DNA of 64,000 nucleotides. Origin: Microbacterium sp. Leaf151. Its GTDB lineage: Bacteria; Actinomycetota; Actinomycetes; Actinomycetales; Microbacteriaceae. The notes under the pieces were generated by a model. It was given only the letters and a program-made list of their open reading frames with translations. It ran no database searches and had not been told where the DNA came from. The DNA lies in contig NZ_LMOR01000004.1 in assembly GCF_001424225.1 (NCBI RefSeq), forward strand, positions 612,834 to 676,833, in the 5' to 3' direction. Every line of letters begins with the position of its first letter. Positions within the stretch are counted from its first letter, which is position 1. Below are positions 1 to 8,486 of this stretch, one piece after another. The position numbers and the translations under genes are program-made.

Positions 1-1105
1 GCACGTCGGACGCCGTGATCCCGGGCAGAGCGGGTGCTCGCCCGCCCCACCACCGCTCCACGCGGACCGCCATCGACGTCAGGGCGTCCGGGTCGGGTCG
101 GGTCGCGAGAGGGAGCGCCCATCGCGCGACCAGAGCATCGATGCCCGCCGAGGGAGCGATCGGGAGCCGCGTCCCGCGAACCACCTCGCGCCAGAAGGCC
201 TCCAACGGCCGCGGCGATCCCCAGCGGGAGTCGCCATCCTCGATGCATCGCCACACGCCGGCGACGATCGACGCCGTCGCGCGCATCTTCGTCGTGCGGG
301 CGACGAAGGACACCTCATTGGCGAGGTACCAGTGACGGGGACTGAAGGACACGCGTCCGCGTAAGGCCGCCGTGCGCTGCGTGGCTGCGCTCCAGCGCGC
401 GATCATCAGCCGCGCCGCGGGCGACAAGGACCCGTCGCCGAGCCCGACGAGGGCGCGGCCGATCGCGACGGCGTGTGCGTGCGCCCGGGGGTGCGCACGT
501 TCCGCCGTACTGGCACCGGCCAGACGCAGGATCGCTTCGAGGCATCCGGTCCGGGCCTGCACGCCCGGGAGCGTGATGTAGTGATCGGCGTCCAGGACGG
601 CGTAGCGCGGGCGAAGCCCCTCGCCGACGATCAGTCGCTGCCCGTGATCCGTCCGGACGATCGCGACGGAGTTCGTCTCGGCGGACGTGCCAAGGGTGGT
701 GGGGACGGCGATGACGTCGACCGCCGCGACGTCGGGGGGCGGGAGCGGCACGACCGCGACACGCGCCGACCGATCGAGCGCCCACGTCAGCGTGCGGGGC
801 GACGCGACGCCGACCGCGGCGACCGCCGCCGTGTCGATCGTCGTGCCCCCTCCCACCGCGACGACCGTCTCGACCCGGGCGTCCCGGAGTCGCGCGGCGA
901 CGGCATCGACGGCCGAGGCGTCGACGCGGGCGGTGTCGAGGGCGACGACGACCGCGGGATGCGCGACGACGTCGGCCAGATGCGCGAGCCGCGCGTCGAC
1001 CACGACAGCCGTCCGACGCCCCGCCGTCGCCGCCGCGCACACCGAACGGGCGACGGAGAACCCGGCGACGAGCGTCGATCGTCGCCGGTGCACGATCGCA
1101 CTCAC
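1..1105 (-). CDS. Daptide-type RiPP dehydrogenase (iron-ADH fold), partial
   Basis: The gene runs off the left edge; 368 codons are visible. A Rossmann-type AVGGGTTID segment (residues 83-91) and VPTTLGTSAE (134-143) are the two hallmarks of the iron-containing alcohol dehydrogenase family. In daptide pathways an enzyme of this family oxidatively decarboxylates the C-terminal Thr of the precursor, giving the ketone that the aminotransferase acts on. The start is GTG at 1105, overlapping the aminotransferase stop as GTGA, which implies translational coupling. The usual metal-binding D-x3-H stretch after the nucleotide motif is not visible: the aligned segment reads TGCLEAILR (186-194). The family is clear from the sequence; the daptide role rests on the two neighbours. 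Confidence 0.8.
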   Translation of the reverse strand, partial: MSAIVHRRRSTLVAGFSVARSVCAAATAGRRTAVVVDARLAHLADVVAHPAVVVALDTARVDASAVDAVAARLRDARVETVVAVGGGTTIDTAAVAAVGVASPRTLTWALDRSARVAVVPLPPPDVAAVDVIAVPTTLGTSAETNSVAIVRTDHGQRLIVGEGLRPRYAVLDADHYITLPGVQARTGCLEAILRLAGASTAERAHPRAHAHAVAIGRALVGLGDGSLSPAARLMIARWSAATQRTAALRGRVSFSPRHWYLANEVSFVARTTKMRATASIVAGVWRCIEDGDSRWGSPRPLEAFWREVVRGTRLPIAPSAGIDALVARWALPLATRPDPDALTSMAVRVERWWGGRAPALPGITASDV

Positions 1106-2352
1106 GCCCACCGCTCCGTCATCCGGGCGATGCCCACCCGGATGGCCGCGTCGAGTTCCGCGAAATCGGCGTCGGTGTAACCGTAGGCGGGGAGGAGCTG
1201 GATGCCGTCGACCCCCGGATGCACGATCGCCCCGGCCGTGTGGATCGCGTCCACCAGCTCGGCGACGCGCGCAGGGGGCAGGCGGGGCTCGACGGGGTCT
1301 GCGAGCGCCAGGCCGAGGAAGGCACCGCGACCCCGGACCTCGACGGCGAGACCGTCGCGGACGAGGCCGTCGGCGAGTGCCCGGACGCCTGCGCTCACAC
1401 GCGCGACGGCATCCCGCGTCCCGCGTCCGCGGAACTCCTCCGCGACGGCGCTCACCGCAGCGGCGCACGTCGGAGTCCCGGCCTGGGTCTCGCCGTGCAC
1501 GAACACGGCACCGCGGTCGGCGAACTCCGCCGCGACACGCGCACCGACGAGTACGGCCGCGGCTCCGACCGCTCCGTTGGTGAGGGCCTTGGACAGCACC
1601 AGCAGGTCAGGCGAGCGCGACCACTCCTCCGAGGCGAAGAGCGGCCCGGTGCGACCGAATCCCGTCGCGACCTCGTCCGCGACGAGCAGGAAGCCGTGCT
1701 CGTCGCGGAGGTCGAGAACCGTCTCGACGAACGCTGTCGGAAGCGGGTGAGCGCCGGTGCCGAGCACCGGCTCGACGACGACGGCGGCTACGCGGGGCCC
1801 TTCGCGTCGCAGGAGCGCTCCGAGATCCTCACCCCCGTCGCGATACTCGACGTGACGCACCGCGCGGCGGTCGAGTGCGTACGCGCCCTGGCCGAGCGCG
1901 TCGCCGCTCAGCGCGTGGCTGCCGTACATCGTGCCGTGGTAGCTGCCGCGCAGACCGACGACGAGCGTGCGCGCACCCTCGCCGCGCTCCCCCTGGTACT
2001 GCCGCACGAGCTTCATCACCGCGTCGTTGGCCGCGCCGCCCGAGGTGGAGAAGATCACGCGGCGATACGACTCGCGACCCGCCAGGTCGAGCAGGGCGTC
2101 CGCAGCCTCGAGCGCGGGGCCGTGGACGGCGCGGAACAGCGTGAGATACGACGCGTCGTGCAGGGCTTTCGCGACCGCGTCGGCGACACCCTCGTGGCCG
2201 TAGCCGAGCGGCACGTTCCACAGGCCGCTCGTCGCGCACAGGCGCTCCGACCCGTCGGCATAGCGGATGCGGTGGCCGCGCGCCGAGATCGCGATCCGAT
2301 CGGCGCCGAAGGTCGCGTCGGCGCGCACCAGGGCCGGCCAGACGGAACTCAC
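1102..2352 (-). CDS. Daptide-type RiPP aminotransferase (class III, PLP)
   Basis: This 416-residue fold-type I, class III aminotransferase has the PLP-phosphate region FSTSGGAAND (101-110), the cofactor aspartate in ADEVATGFGRTG (D226) and the Schiff-base lysine in LSKALTNG (K255). In daptide biosynthesis such an enzyme aminates the ketone left at the peptide C terminus; a methyltransferase then makes a dimethylated amine. The GTG start at 2352 overlaps the upstream stop as GTGA, and its own stop overlaps the dehydrogenase start the same way. An upstream start would need more than 50 codons of Arg/Ala-rich sequence that is only the opposite-frame shadow of the previous gene. Confidence 0.85.
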   Translation of the reverse strand: MSSVWPALVRADATFGADRIAISARGHRIRYADGSERLCATSGLWNVPLGYGHEGVADAVAKALHDASYLTLFRAVHGPALEAADALLDLAGRESYRRVIFSTSGGAANDAVMKLVRQYQGERGEGARTLVVGLRGSYHGTMYGSHALSGDALGQGAYALDRRAVRHVEYRDGGEDLGALLRREGPRVAAVVVEPVLGTGAHPLPTAFVETVLDLRDEHGFLLVADEVATGFGRTGPLFASEEWSRSPDLLVLSKALTNGAVGAAAVLVGARVAAEFADRGAVFVHGETQAGTPTCAAAVSAVAEEFRGRGTRDAVARVSAGVRALADGLVRDGLAVEVRGRGAFLGLALADPVEPRLPPARVAELVDAIHTAGAIVHPGVDGIQLLPAYGYTDADFAELDAAIRVGIARMTERWA

Positions 2353-3458
2353 GCGCCTCCTCCGAGAACCACCGTCGCCGAGGGACCGGCGCCCGATGCC
2401 CCCGGCCCGGGAACCGGCGACGCCGAGACCGCGCGCGCGGAGCGGGCGGGCTGGGATGCCAGGGGCACGCCGGCACGGACTCCGAGACGCCCCGCGGCCT
2501 CGGCGCACAACTGCGCGGCGGTCGTCTCGGGGATCCGCTCCATCCGCGCGAGACGCTCCGTGGCACGGTTCGGATCGCTGGAGGTCTGCAGGGTCGCCAC
2601 GACCCTGGCCGTCAGGTCGGAGAGGCGCTGCCGGCGACGCGTGCGCAGGTCGGCGAGGAGCACGCCGCCCGCCGTCTCCACGAGGAAGGCGTCGTCGGGT
2701 CCCGGCTGCGCGTCACCCTCCGACGCCGCGTCCGCCGACCAGCCGAACCCGTCGATCCGCCCCTCGCCGGGTCGGATCCCGAGCACGCCCCAGACCTGTG
2801 CGGCACGCAGGTAACGCGCGAGCCACGACCGGGAGCCGAGTCCGTCGACGACGACGGTCTCGGCGACGACTCCCGTCAGCGCCGTCCACCGCGGGCGGGA
2901 GGCCCACAGGTCGTCGACGGCGGTGTCGACGGCTCCCAGTCGCTCGCCCTGGGCGCCCGCGGTGATGCGGCCATCGGCGTGGACGTGAAGCGCTTTCGGC
3001 GGGGCGACGTCGAACGGCGCGTCGACCGTCCCGGCATCGGCGAGCCGCAGTCTCGGGTCGACGAGCGGACCGGCGAAGACTCCCGCGTCTCGGGCGAGAT
3101 CGGCGTCGTCGAGGAAAGCACGCCATCCGTCGAGGTCGAAGAAGCGCATGGCGGTCGGACCCACGAGCTCGACGTAGGCCGCCGACGCGTAGTGCTGCAG
3201 ATCGATCGCGTGACCGGCGACGTGGAGCATGTCGCCGATGTCGTCGAACGCACCCCGGTAGCCGATGACCCGCGCCGCCGTCTCCACCGGGAGGGCGTCG
3301 GGGACGAGAAGGACGTCGTCCGCGCCGAGCGTGACCGCGACCCGGCCGGCGGATGCGCCCGGAGCGCAGAACACCGCACGCCGGAACGACCGGGGCCGCC
3401 CCGTGATCCATTCCACGACGACGCGGGCGTCGCGCTCGTCGACGGTTCCTCCGGCCAC
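2349..3458 (-). CDS. Daptide biosynthesis RiPP recognition protein
   Basis: A 369-residue protein without an obvious enzymatic motif, first gene of the visible part of the cluster. Length, position beside the class III aminotransferase and iron-ADH-like enzyme, and features such as the LQHYASAAYVELVGP segment fit the recognition-element protein of daptide clusters, thought to bind the leader peptide and partner the dehydrogenase. The GTG start at 3458 has a good Shine-Dalgarno (GGGGAGG about 6 bases upstream); earlier in-frame starts would run through an untranslated hairpin. Residues 330-369 are Ala/Pro/Gly-rich and probably disordered. No precursor peptide was recognised between this gene and the ABC exporter. 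Confidence 0.7.
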   Translation of the reverse strand: MAGGTVDERDARVVVEWITGRPRSFRRAVFCAPGASAGRVAVTLGADDVLLVPDALPVETAARVIGYRGAFDDIGDMLHVAGHAIDLQHYASAAYVELVGPTAMRFFDLDGWRAFLDDADLARDAGVFAGPLVDPRLRLADAGTVDAPFDVAPPKALHVHADGRITAGAQGERLGAVDTAVDDLWASRPRWTALTGVVAETVVVDGLGSRSWLARYLRAAQVWGVLGIRPGEGRIDGFGWSADAASEGDAQPGPDDAFLVETAGGVLLADLRTRRRQRLSDLTARVVATLQTSSDPNRATERLARMERIPETTAAQLCAEAAGRLGVRAGVPLASQPARSARAVSASPVPGPGASGAGPSATVVLGGGA

Positions 3459-3505
3459 CGGACACCTCCCCTCGCCGCAGCTCCGCGCTCGTCCGGAGTG
3501 CGGAG

Positions 3506-3526
3506 GTCCCCGTTGAGACCGGGGAC
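3506..3526 (-). promoter_or_regulatory. Hairpin in the 5' leader of the daptide operon
   Basis: Perfect 7-bp stem (GTCCCCG / CGGGGAC) with a 7-base loop, about 48 bases before the GTG start and just downstream of the ATGTATACAT palindrome. There is no U-run, so attenuation is only a possibility. Confidence 0.4.
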
Positions 3527-3535
3527 TGAGAAGGA

Positions 3536-3545
3536 ATGTATACAT
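3536..3545. promoter_or_regulatory. Palindrome ATGTATACAT, likely promoter/operator of the daptide operon
   Basis: Perfect 10-bp palindrome containing TATACA and TACATT, both acceptable actinobacterial -10 hexamers, about 80 bases before the recognition-protein start. It is a strikingly AT-rich patch in GC-rich DNA. No cognate regulator is visible in the window. Confidence 0.45.
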
Positions 3546-3674
3546 GCCTTGCTTGCCGCGCGAGGGGGGAGAGTTCCGATTCACCCGGTGGTCCAGAGGC
3601 GATCACCTCACCAGACGGACGGGCCGATCGACGGCGAGCGAGCGCGGCGACATCACGGCCGGGAACGCCACGCC

Positions 3675-3779
3675 GTCACGGTCAAGGAACGTCAGGACAC
3701 ACGCCCAGCGACGACAGGACGTCACCGTCAGGGAACGTCAGGACATCACGCCCAGCGACGACAGGACGTCACGGTCGGG
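3675..3779. repeat. 46/47-bp tandem repeat, about 2.2 copies
   Basis: Two near-identical units begin at 3675 and 3721 (GTCACGGTCA / GTCACCGTCA, then GGAACGTCAGGACA and CCCAGCGACGACAGGAC), with a third start at 3768. The block fills the gap between the exporter terminator and the daptide promoter and has no convincing coding content on either strand. Confidence 0.8.
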
Positions 3780-3825
3780 AGATGACGCGACAGCGGGGCC
3801 CGCGACAACTCGACAGCACAGGAGG

Positions 3826-3857
3826 GGGATGCCATGGCCGGAGGACCGTGGCATCCC
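3826..3857 (-). terminator. Terminator-like hairpin after the ABC exporter genes
   Basis: GGGATGCCA pairs with TGGCATCCC around a 14-base loop, 12 bases after the stop of the second exporter gene. Confidence 0.6.
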
Positions 3858-3868
3858 TCTTCCGTCGG

Positions 3869-5686
3869 TCAGACGAGCGACTCCCGCCAGGCGGCGTGCA
3901 GCTGCGCGAACTTGCCCGTGCCCGCGATGAGGGCGGCGGGGGTGTCGTCCTCGATGATGCGGCCGTGCTCCATGACGAGCACCCGGTCGGCGATCGCCAC
4001 CGTCGACAGCCGGTGGGCGATGATGATCGCCGTGCGGTCGGCGAGAAGGGTCTGCAGCGCGTCCTGGATCTGGCGTTCGCTGGGGATGTCGAGTGACGCC
4101 GTCGCCTCGTCGAGGATCAGCACCGCAGGGTCGGCGAGGAACGCCCGCGCGAACGAGATCAGCTGGCGCTGACCCGCCGACACACGTCCGCCGCGCTTGT
4201 TCACGTCGGTGTCGTAACCGTCGGGCAGCTTCTGAATGAACCCGTCGGCGCCCACGGCACGAGCGGCCGCGCGGATCTCGTCCATCGAGGCCTCGGGCTT
4301 GCCGAGGGCGATGTTGTCGGCGACGGTCCCGCTGAACAGGTAGGCCTCCTGCGTGACCATGACGATCGCGCGGCGCAGATCCTTCGGGTGCAGCCGGCGC
4401 AGGTCGACGTCGTCGAGCGTCACGGCTCCCCGGGTGGGGTCGTAGAACCGCGACACGAGCTTCGCCAGGGTCGACTTGCCGGCGCCGGTCGTGCCCACCA
4501 GGGCGATGGTCTGTCCCGCGGGGATGTCGAGCGAGAAGTGCGGCAGGATGACGCGGTCGTCGGAGTAGCCGAACGTGACCTCGTCGAAGCGCACGTGCCC
4601 GCGCGCCGACCAGAGGTCGATCGGGTCGGTGGGATCGGGGACCGTGGGCTGCTCCTCGAGCACGCCCGACACCTTCTCGAGCGCCGCGGTGGCCGACTGG
4701 TAGGAGTTCAGGAAGAACGCGACCTCCTGCAGCGGCGAGAAGAAGTTGCGCACGTACAGCACGGCGGCCGTCAGCACGCCGATCTCGAGCGGACCCGCGA
4801 TCACCCGGCCTCCGCCCCAGAGCAGAACCACCGCGACCGAGACGGCGGCGACGGCCATGATGCCCGGCTCGAACGTTCCGAACAGCTTGATCGAGCGCAT
4901 GTTGACGTCGCGGTAGTCGTCGGCGAGTTTGCCGAACTCCTCGTCGTTGCGCGGTTCCTTTCGGAACGCCTTGACGGCGCGGATGCCGGTCATGGTCTCG
5001 ACGAACTTCACGATGACCTGGGCGCTGATGACGCGCGACTCGCGGTAGATGACCTGCGAGCGCGTGTAGAACCACCGCATGAGCAGGTACATCGGCAGGC
5101 CCATGACCGTGAGGATCAGGCCCGACTGCCAGTCGATGAGGAACAGTGCGGCCAGCGTGAACAGGCCGTAGAGCACGCCCGACACCAGCTCGTTGAGACC
5201 GCCGTCGAGGAGCTCGCGGATGGTGTCGAGATCGCTCGTCTGGCGCGAGATGATGCGCCCCGAGGTGTAGGACTCGTGGAACTCCAGGCTCAAGCGCTGG
5301 GTGTGCAGGAAGATGCGCTTGCGGAGATCGAGCATGACGGCCTGCGTCAGGCGCGCGGCCACGACGACGTACCAGCCGATGAGCACCGCCCCGCCGATTC
5401 CCGCGAGCAGGTACACCCCGACGACGCCGATGGTCGGCATCCAGTCGCTGCGCTCGATCACGGCGGGCAGGGCGTTGTCGATGCCGAAAGCGATCAGCGC
5501 CGGGCCTGCGACGCGCAGAGCCGTCGACACGACCAGCACCGCGGCAGCGAGCACGAGCTGCCTGCGCAGGGGCGACACGAGCGAGCCGAGCAGGCGGAGG
5601 GAGCGCTGACGGATGGCGCGGCTCTCGTCACGCGTGTAGTCGGAGCGGTCTTCGCCGCTGGTTCCGGAGACGGTCGCGGTGGTCAT
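3869..5686 (-). CDS. ABC exporter half-transporter, catalytic-Glu subunit
   Basis: A 605-residue MsbA/LmrA-type protein: six-helix transmembrane domain (about 35-335), then a nucleotide-binding domain with Walker [10 protein letters not shown] (398-406), Q-loop TQEAYLF, Walker B ILDE (catalytic E527) and H-loop AHRLST. Its signature motif is altered, VSAGQ (502-506) instead of LSGGQ. It overlaps the preceding half-transporter by four bases (ATGA), so the two should form a heterodimer. Such exporters move drugs, lipids or peptides outward; the substrate cannot be read from sequence, though a nearby RiPP cluster is one candidate. Confidence 0.9.
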   Translation of the reverse strand: MTTATVSGTSGEDRSDYTRDESRAIRQRSLRLLGSLVSPLRRQLVLAAAVLVVSTALRVAGPALIAFGIDNALPAVIERSDWMPTIGVVGVYLLAGIGGAVLIGWYVVVAARLTQAVMLDLRKRIFLHTQRLSLEFHESYTSGRIISRQTSDLDTIRELLDGGLNELVSGVLYGLFTLAALFLIDWQSGLILTVMGLPMYLLMRWFYTRSQVIYRESRVISAQVIVKFVETMTGIRAVKAFRKEPRNDEEFGKLADDYRDVNMRSIKLFGTFEPGIMAVAAVSVAVVLLWGGGRVIAGPLEIGVLTAAVLYVRNFFSPLQEVAFFLNSYQSATAALEKVSGVLEEQPTVPDPTDPIDLWSARGHVRFDEVTFGYSDDRVILPHFSLDIPAGQTIALVGTTGAGKSTLAKLVSRFYDPTRGAVTLDDVDLRRLHPKDLRRAIVMVTQEAYLFSGTVADNIALGKPEASMDEIRAAARAVGADGFIQKLPDGYDTDVNKRGGRVSAGQRQLISFARAFLADPAVLILDEATASLDIPSERQIQDALQTLLADRTAIIIAHRLSTVAIADRVLVMEHGRIIEDDTPAALIAGTGKFAQLHAAWRESLV

Positions 5687-7545
5687 CGGGTCGCCTCCTT
5701 CTCGGTCCGGGCGTCGTCGTCGGCGGTGATCACCGGGATCGCCCCCGTGCGCGCCTCGCGCTCGGCCTCTTCGAGGCTCGAGATGACGTAGCGGTAGTGG
5801 TCGCTCTCGCGGAGCAGGTCGGAGTGGGTGCCCACGGCGGTGACGCGTCCGTCCTCGAGGAGGGCCACGCGATCGGCGAGGGTGACGGTGGAGGGGCGGT
5901 GCGCGACGACCAGGGCGGTCGTCTCGCTCAGCACCTCGCGGAGTGCGTCTTCGACGAGTGCCTCGGTGTCGACGTCGAGCGCCGACAGGGGGTCGTCGAG
6001 CACGAGCACGGCGGGACGCGCGGCGACGGCGCGCGCGAGCGCGAGACGCTGACGCTGGCCCCCGGAGAGGCTGAGCCCCTCCTCGCCGATGACCGTGTCG
6101 AGACCGTCGGGCAGGTCGTAGACGAAGTGCGCCTGAGCGACCTGGAGCGCTTCGCGGAGGATCTCCTCGGCACGTTCGGAGCCGGGCGTGAGGTCTTCAC
6201 GGCCGAGTAGGACGTTGTCGCGCACCGACTGCGAGAACAGCGTGGCGTCTTCGAAGGCCATGCCGACGTGGCGGCGCAGTTCGGCGAGCGTGAGGTCGCG
6301 CACATCGACGCCGTCGATCAGCACACGACCGCCGGTGACGTCGTAGAGGCGACCGGGCAGGGTCGTGAGCGTCGTCTTGCCGGAGCCGGTGAGCCCCACG
6401 AGCGCCATCGTCTCGCCCGGACGCAGCACGAGGTCGACGCCGTCGAGCAGGTCGCGCTCGGTGGCGGCGGCATCCTGATACCGGAAGTGGGCGTTCTCGA
6501 ACGTGAGCTCCCCTCGCGGCTCCGTGATCGTGCGCGGGTTCTCGGGGTCGACGATGGTGTTCTGCTCGTCGAACACCTCGAAGATGCGGTCGGTCGCCGT
6601 GCGCGCGTCGAGTAGGAACGAGAACAGGAAGCCGATGGACTCCATGGGCCAGCGCAGCACGGTGGCCATGGCGAAGAAGGCCACGAGCTCGGCCACCTGA
6701 AGCTGTCCGAGCTGGGTCAGCACGATGCCCGCGCCCAGGCACACCGCGAAGGCGATGTCGGGCAGTAGCACGAGCCAGAACCAGATCCAGCCGACGGCAC
6801 GGGCCTTGTCGATCTCGGTCTCGCGCAGCGACTCGGCCTGACGGGTGAACTTCTGCAGAGCGTGCTTGCCGCGGCCGAACGCCTTGAGCACGCGGATGCC
6901 GTGGACGCTCTCCTCCACCGAGGTGGCGAGGTCGCCGGCCTGGTCCTGGCTCTGGCGGGTCAGTGCGCCGTAGCGCTTCTCGAAGCGGAAGCCGACGTAG
7001 ATCACCGGGGCGGAGGTCACCAGGAACAGCGCGCCCAGCAGCCAGTGCCAGCGGAACAGCAGAACGGCGCCGATGCCGATGGTCAGCATGTTGACCACGA
7101 GCAGGATGACGCCGAAGGCCAACCAACGGCGCAGCATGCTGATGTCCTGCATCATGCGCGAGAGCAGCTGACCCGACTGCCACCGGTCGTGGAACGCGAC
7201 GGGGAGGCTCTGCAGGCGCGAGTAGAACGACTGACGCAGGTCGTACTCCACCTTGGTGGCGGGCGCGAGCACGAACCAGCGGCGCAGCCACACCATCGCG
7301 GCTTCGGCGAGACCGAGGCCGAGCACGGCGAGCGAGCCCCAGACGAGGGCGCCCGGATCGAGCGAGGCGATCGGGCCGGCGACGATCTGCTCGAGCACCA
7401 GCGGGATGGCCAGCGCGAGCAGGCTCGCGACGAGGGCGGTGGCGGCACCCGCGATGAGGCGCGGAAGCACCGGCCGGGCGATGGGCAGCAACCGCGCGAG
7501 GGCGCGCGGCGTGGAGAGACGGGGAGGAGGCGTTGAGGTGGTCAT
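5683..7545 (-). CDS. ABC exporter half-transporter, degenerate-site subunit
   Basis: This 620-residue partner has a transmembrane domain (about 25-320), Walker [10 protein letters not shown] (384-392) and a canonical LSGGQ (493-497). Its Walker B is LVLDD, with Asp518 in place of the catalytic Glu, and its Q-loop reads AFEDATLF, with Glu instead of Gln. In the composite sites of a heterodimer its weak Walker B pairs with the weak VSAGQ signature of the other subunit, so one site is fully degenerate and the other canonical, as in known asymmetric exporters. Its ribosome-binding site lies in one arm of an inverted repeat downstream of a short leader ORF. Confidence 0.9.
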   Translation of the reverse strand: MTTSTPPPRLSTPRALARLLPIARPVLPRLIAGAATALVASLLALAIPLVLEQIVAGPIASLDPGALVWGSLAVLGLGLAEAAMVWLRRWFVLAPATKVEYDLRQSFYSRLQSLPVAFHDRWQSGQLLSRMMQDISMLRRWLAFGVILLVVNMLTIGIGAVLLFRWHWLLGALFLVTSAPVIYVGFRFEKRYGALTRQSQDQAGDLATSVEESVHGIRVLKAFGRGKHALQKFTRQAESLRETEIDKARAVGWIWFWLVLLPDIAFAVCLGAGIVLTQLGQLQVAELVAFFAMATVLRWPMESIGFLFSFLLDARTATDRIFEVFDEQNTIVDPENPRTITEPRGELTFENAHFRYQDAAATERDLLDGVDLVLRPGETMALVGLTGSGKTTLTTLPGRLYDVTGGRVLIDGVDVRDLTLAELRRHVGMAFEDATLFSQSVRDNVLLGREDLTPGSERAEEILREALQVAQAHFVYDLPDGLDTVIGEEGLSLSGGQRQRLALARAVAARPAVLVLDDPLSALDVDTEALVEDALREVLSETTALVVAHRPSTVTLADRVALLEDGRVTAVGTHSDLLRESDHYRYVISSLEEAEREARTGAIPVITADDDARTEKEATR

Positions 7546-7614
7546 GATCCTCGTGGGGTCGAAGCGGGCGCCGGGATCGGGCGCGGACAGGAAGTCGGGG
7601 GCGCGACGAGGATC
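7546..7614 (-). promoter_or_regulatory. Inverted repeat that can sequester the exporter ribosome-binding site
   Basis: On the minus strand GATCCTCGT (7614-7606) is the exact complement of ACGAGGATC (7554-7546), which contains the Shine-Dalgarno and abuts the exporter ATG at 7545. A GGCGCC-containing segment before the left arm could instead pair with one in the loop, offering an alternative fold. With the leader ORF just upstream this is the layout of translational attenuators. Confidence 0.55.
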
Positions 7615-7656
7615 GTCGGCCGGGCGGAGCGGCGGCGCCGGAGCGCAGACGTGGCC

Positions 7657-7731
7657 CTAGGAGCGTCGGGCGAGGCGCACAGCGACGGAGGAGGCGACTG
7701 CCGGGGCGACGGGGGCGTCGATCGGTTCCAT
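7657..7731 (-). CDS. 24-residue leader peptide upstream of the ABC exporter
   Basis: ATG at 7731 with a near-perfect Shine-Dalgarno (AAGGAGG, 6 bases before), encoding MEPIDAP, an Ala/Val-rich middle and a C-terminal VRLARRS, then TAG. The stop lies 43 bases before the stem that can cover the exporter start. A strong RBS, an Arg-rich end and this position suggest a regulatory uORF at which ribosomes stall under antibiotic or peptide stress. It has no recognised family. Confidence 0.6.
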   Translation of the reverse strand: MEPIDAPVAPAVASSVAVRLARRS

Positions 7732-7784
7732 GGCATCCTCCTTGGTCGAATGAAGCTCCCGCGGGGGGGACGGCAGCCCTCCAG

Positions 7785-7812
7785 ATTATCTCCGCGAGGC
7801 CGCCAGGGGCAA
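7785..7812 (-). promoter_or_regulatory. Promoter of leader peptide and ABC exporter
   Basis: -35 TTGCCC and -10 GATAAT separated by 16 bases on the minus strand, about 50 bases before the leader ATG. Confidence 0.5.
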
Positions 7813-7988
7813 GGGTGTCTTGCCGCACCCGGGTTGAGTCGCGGTCACACGCGGCTTCAGGCAGCGGCGCCTCGCATCCGCGACCGGTTCATCCCCGCGA
7901 CCTCTCGCTTCCGCCACCGGGGTCAGACGGAGGTGCCTCGCATCCGCAAACGGGTCGCCCCCCGCGACCAGTTTCATCTGCAAACGGG

Positions 7989-8486
7989 TCAGGCCGCGAC
8001 CTCCCGCGTGAGGAGCGCCCGCTTCACGTCGGTGCCCCACGCGAAACCTCCCATCGTGCCGTCGCCGCGCAGCACGCGGTGGCAGGGGACGAAGAGCGCG
8101 ACGGCGTTGCGAGCGCAGATGGATGCCGCGGCCCGCACCGCCGCGGGCGATCCGAGCGCCGCGGCGAAGCCCGTGTAGGTGAGCGGGTCGCCGGGGGTGA
8201 TGCGCCGCAGGGCCTCCCAGCCCGCGAGCTGCAGGGTGGTGCCCCACTGCGCGACGGCGACGCCGTCGATGGCCGCGAGGTCGCCCGCGTAGTAGGCACG
8301 GACGGCCTCGGCCGCCGCCGTCTCACCGGCGACGACGGTGGCGGGGCGGCGATCCGGTCGGAGGCGTGCCGCCACCGCGTCGGGGTCGTTGGTCCAGCCG
8401 GACACGATCACCCGATCGTCTTCGTCGGCCAGGATCGCGAAGGGGCCGTCGGGCGTCTCGACGAACTGCAGGGTCGCGGTGGTCAT
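7989..8486 (-). CDS. ogt: Methylated-DNA-protein cysteine methyltransferase
   Basis: A 165-residue suicide repair protein that moves O6-alkyl groups from guanine to its own cysteine. The active-site motif is VPCHRVL (Cys135), followed by the usual G-rich turn and an ALLTRE-type end. The ATG at 8486 overlaps the AdaA-AlkA stop (ATGA), making a two-gene alkylation-repair operon. Its length matches stand-alone Ogt enzymes. Downstream (about 7870-7990) there are short imperfect repeats around CGCATCCGC. Confidence 0.93.
   Translation of the reverse strand: MTTATLQFVETPDGPFAILADEDDRVIVSGWTNDPDAVAARLRPDRRPATVVAGETAAAEAVRAYYAGDLAAIDGVAVAQWGTTLQLAGWEALRRITPGDPLTYTGFAAALGSPAAVRAAASICARNAVALFVPCHRVLRGDGTMGGFAWGTDVKRALLTREVAA

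Noticed and set aside
3459..3820. Possible daptide precursor peptides upstream of the recognition gene
   Set aside because: Short frames exist on the minus strand (for example from 3606), but none has a Shine-Dalgarno plus a hydrophobic core ending in Thr; the best one runs into the recognition gene in another frame.
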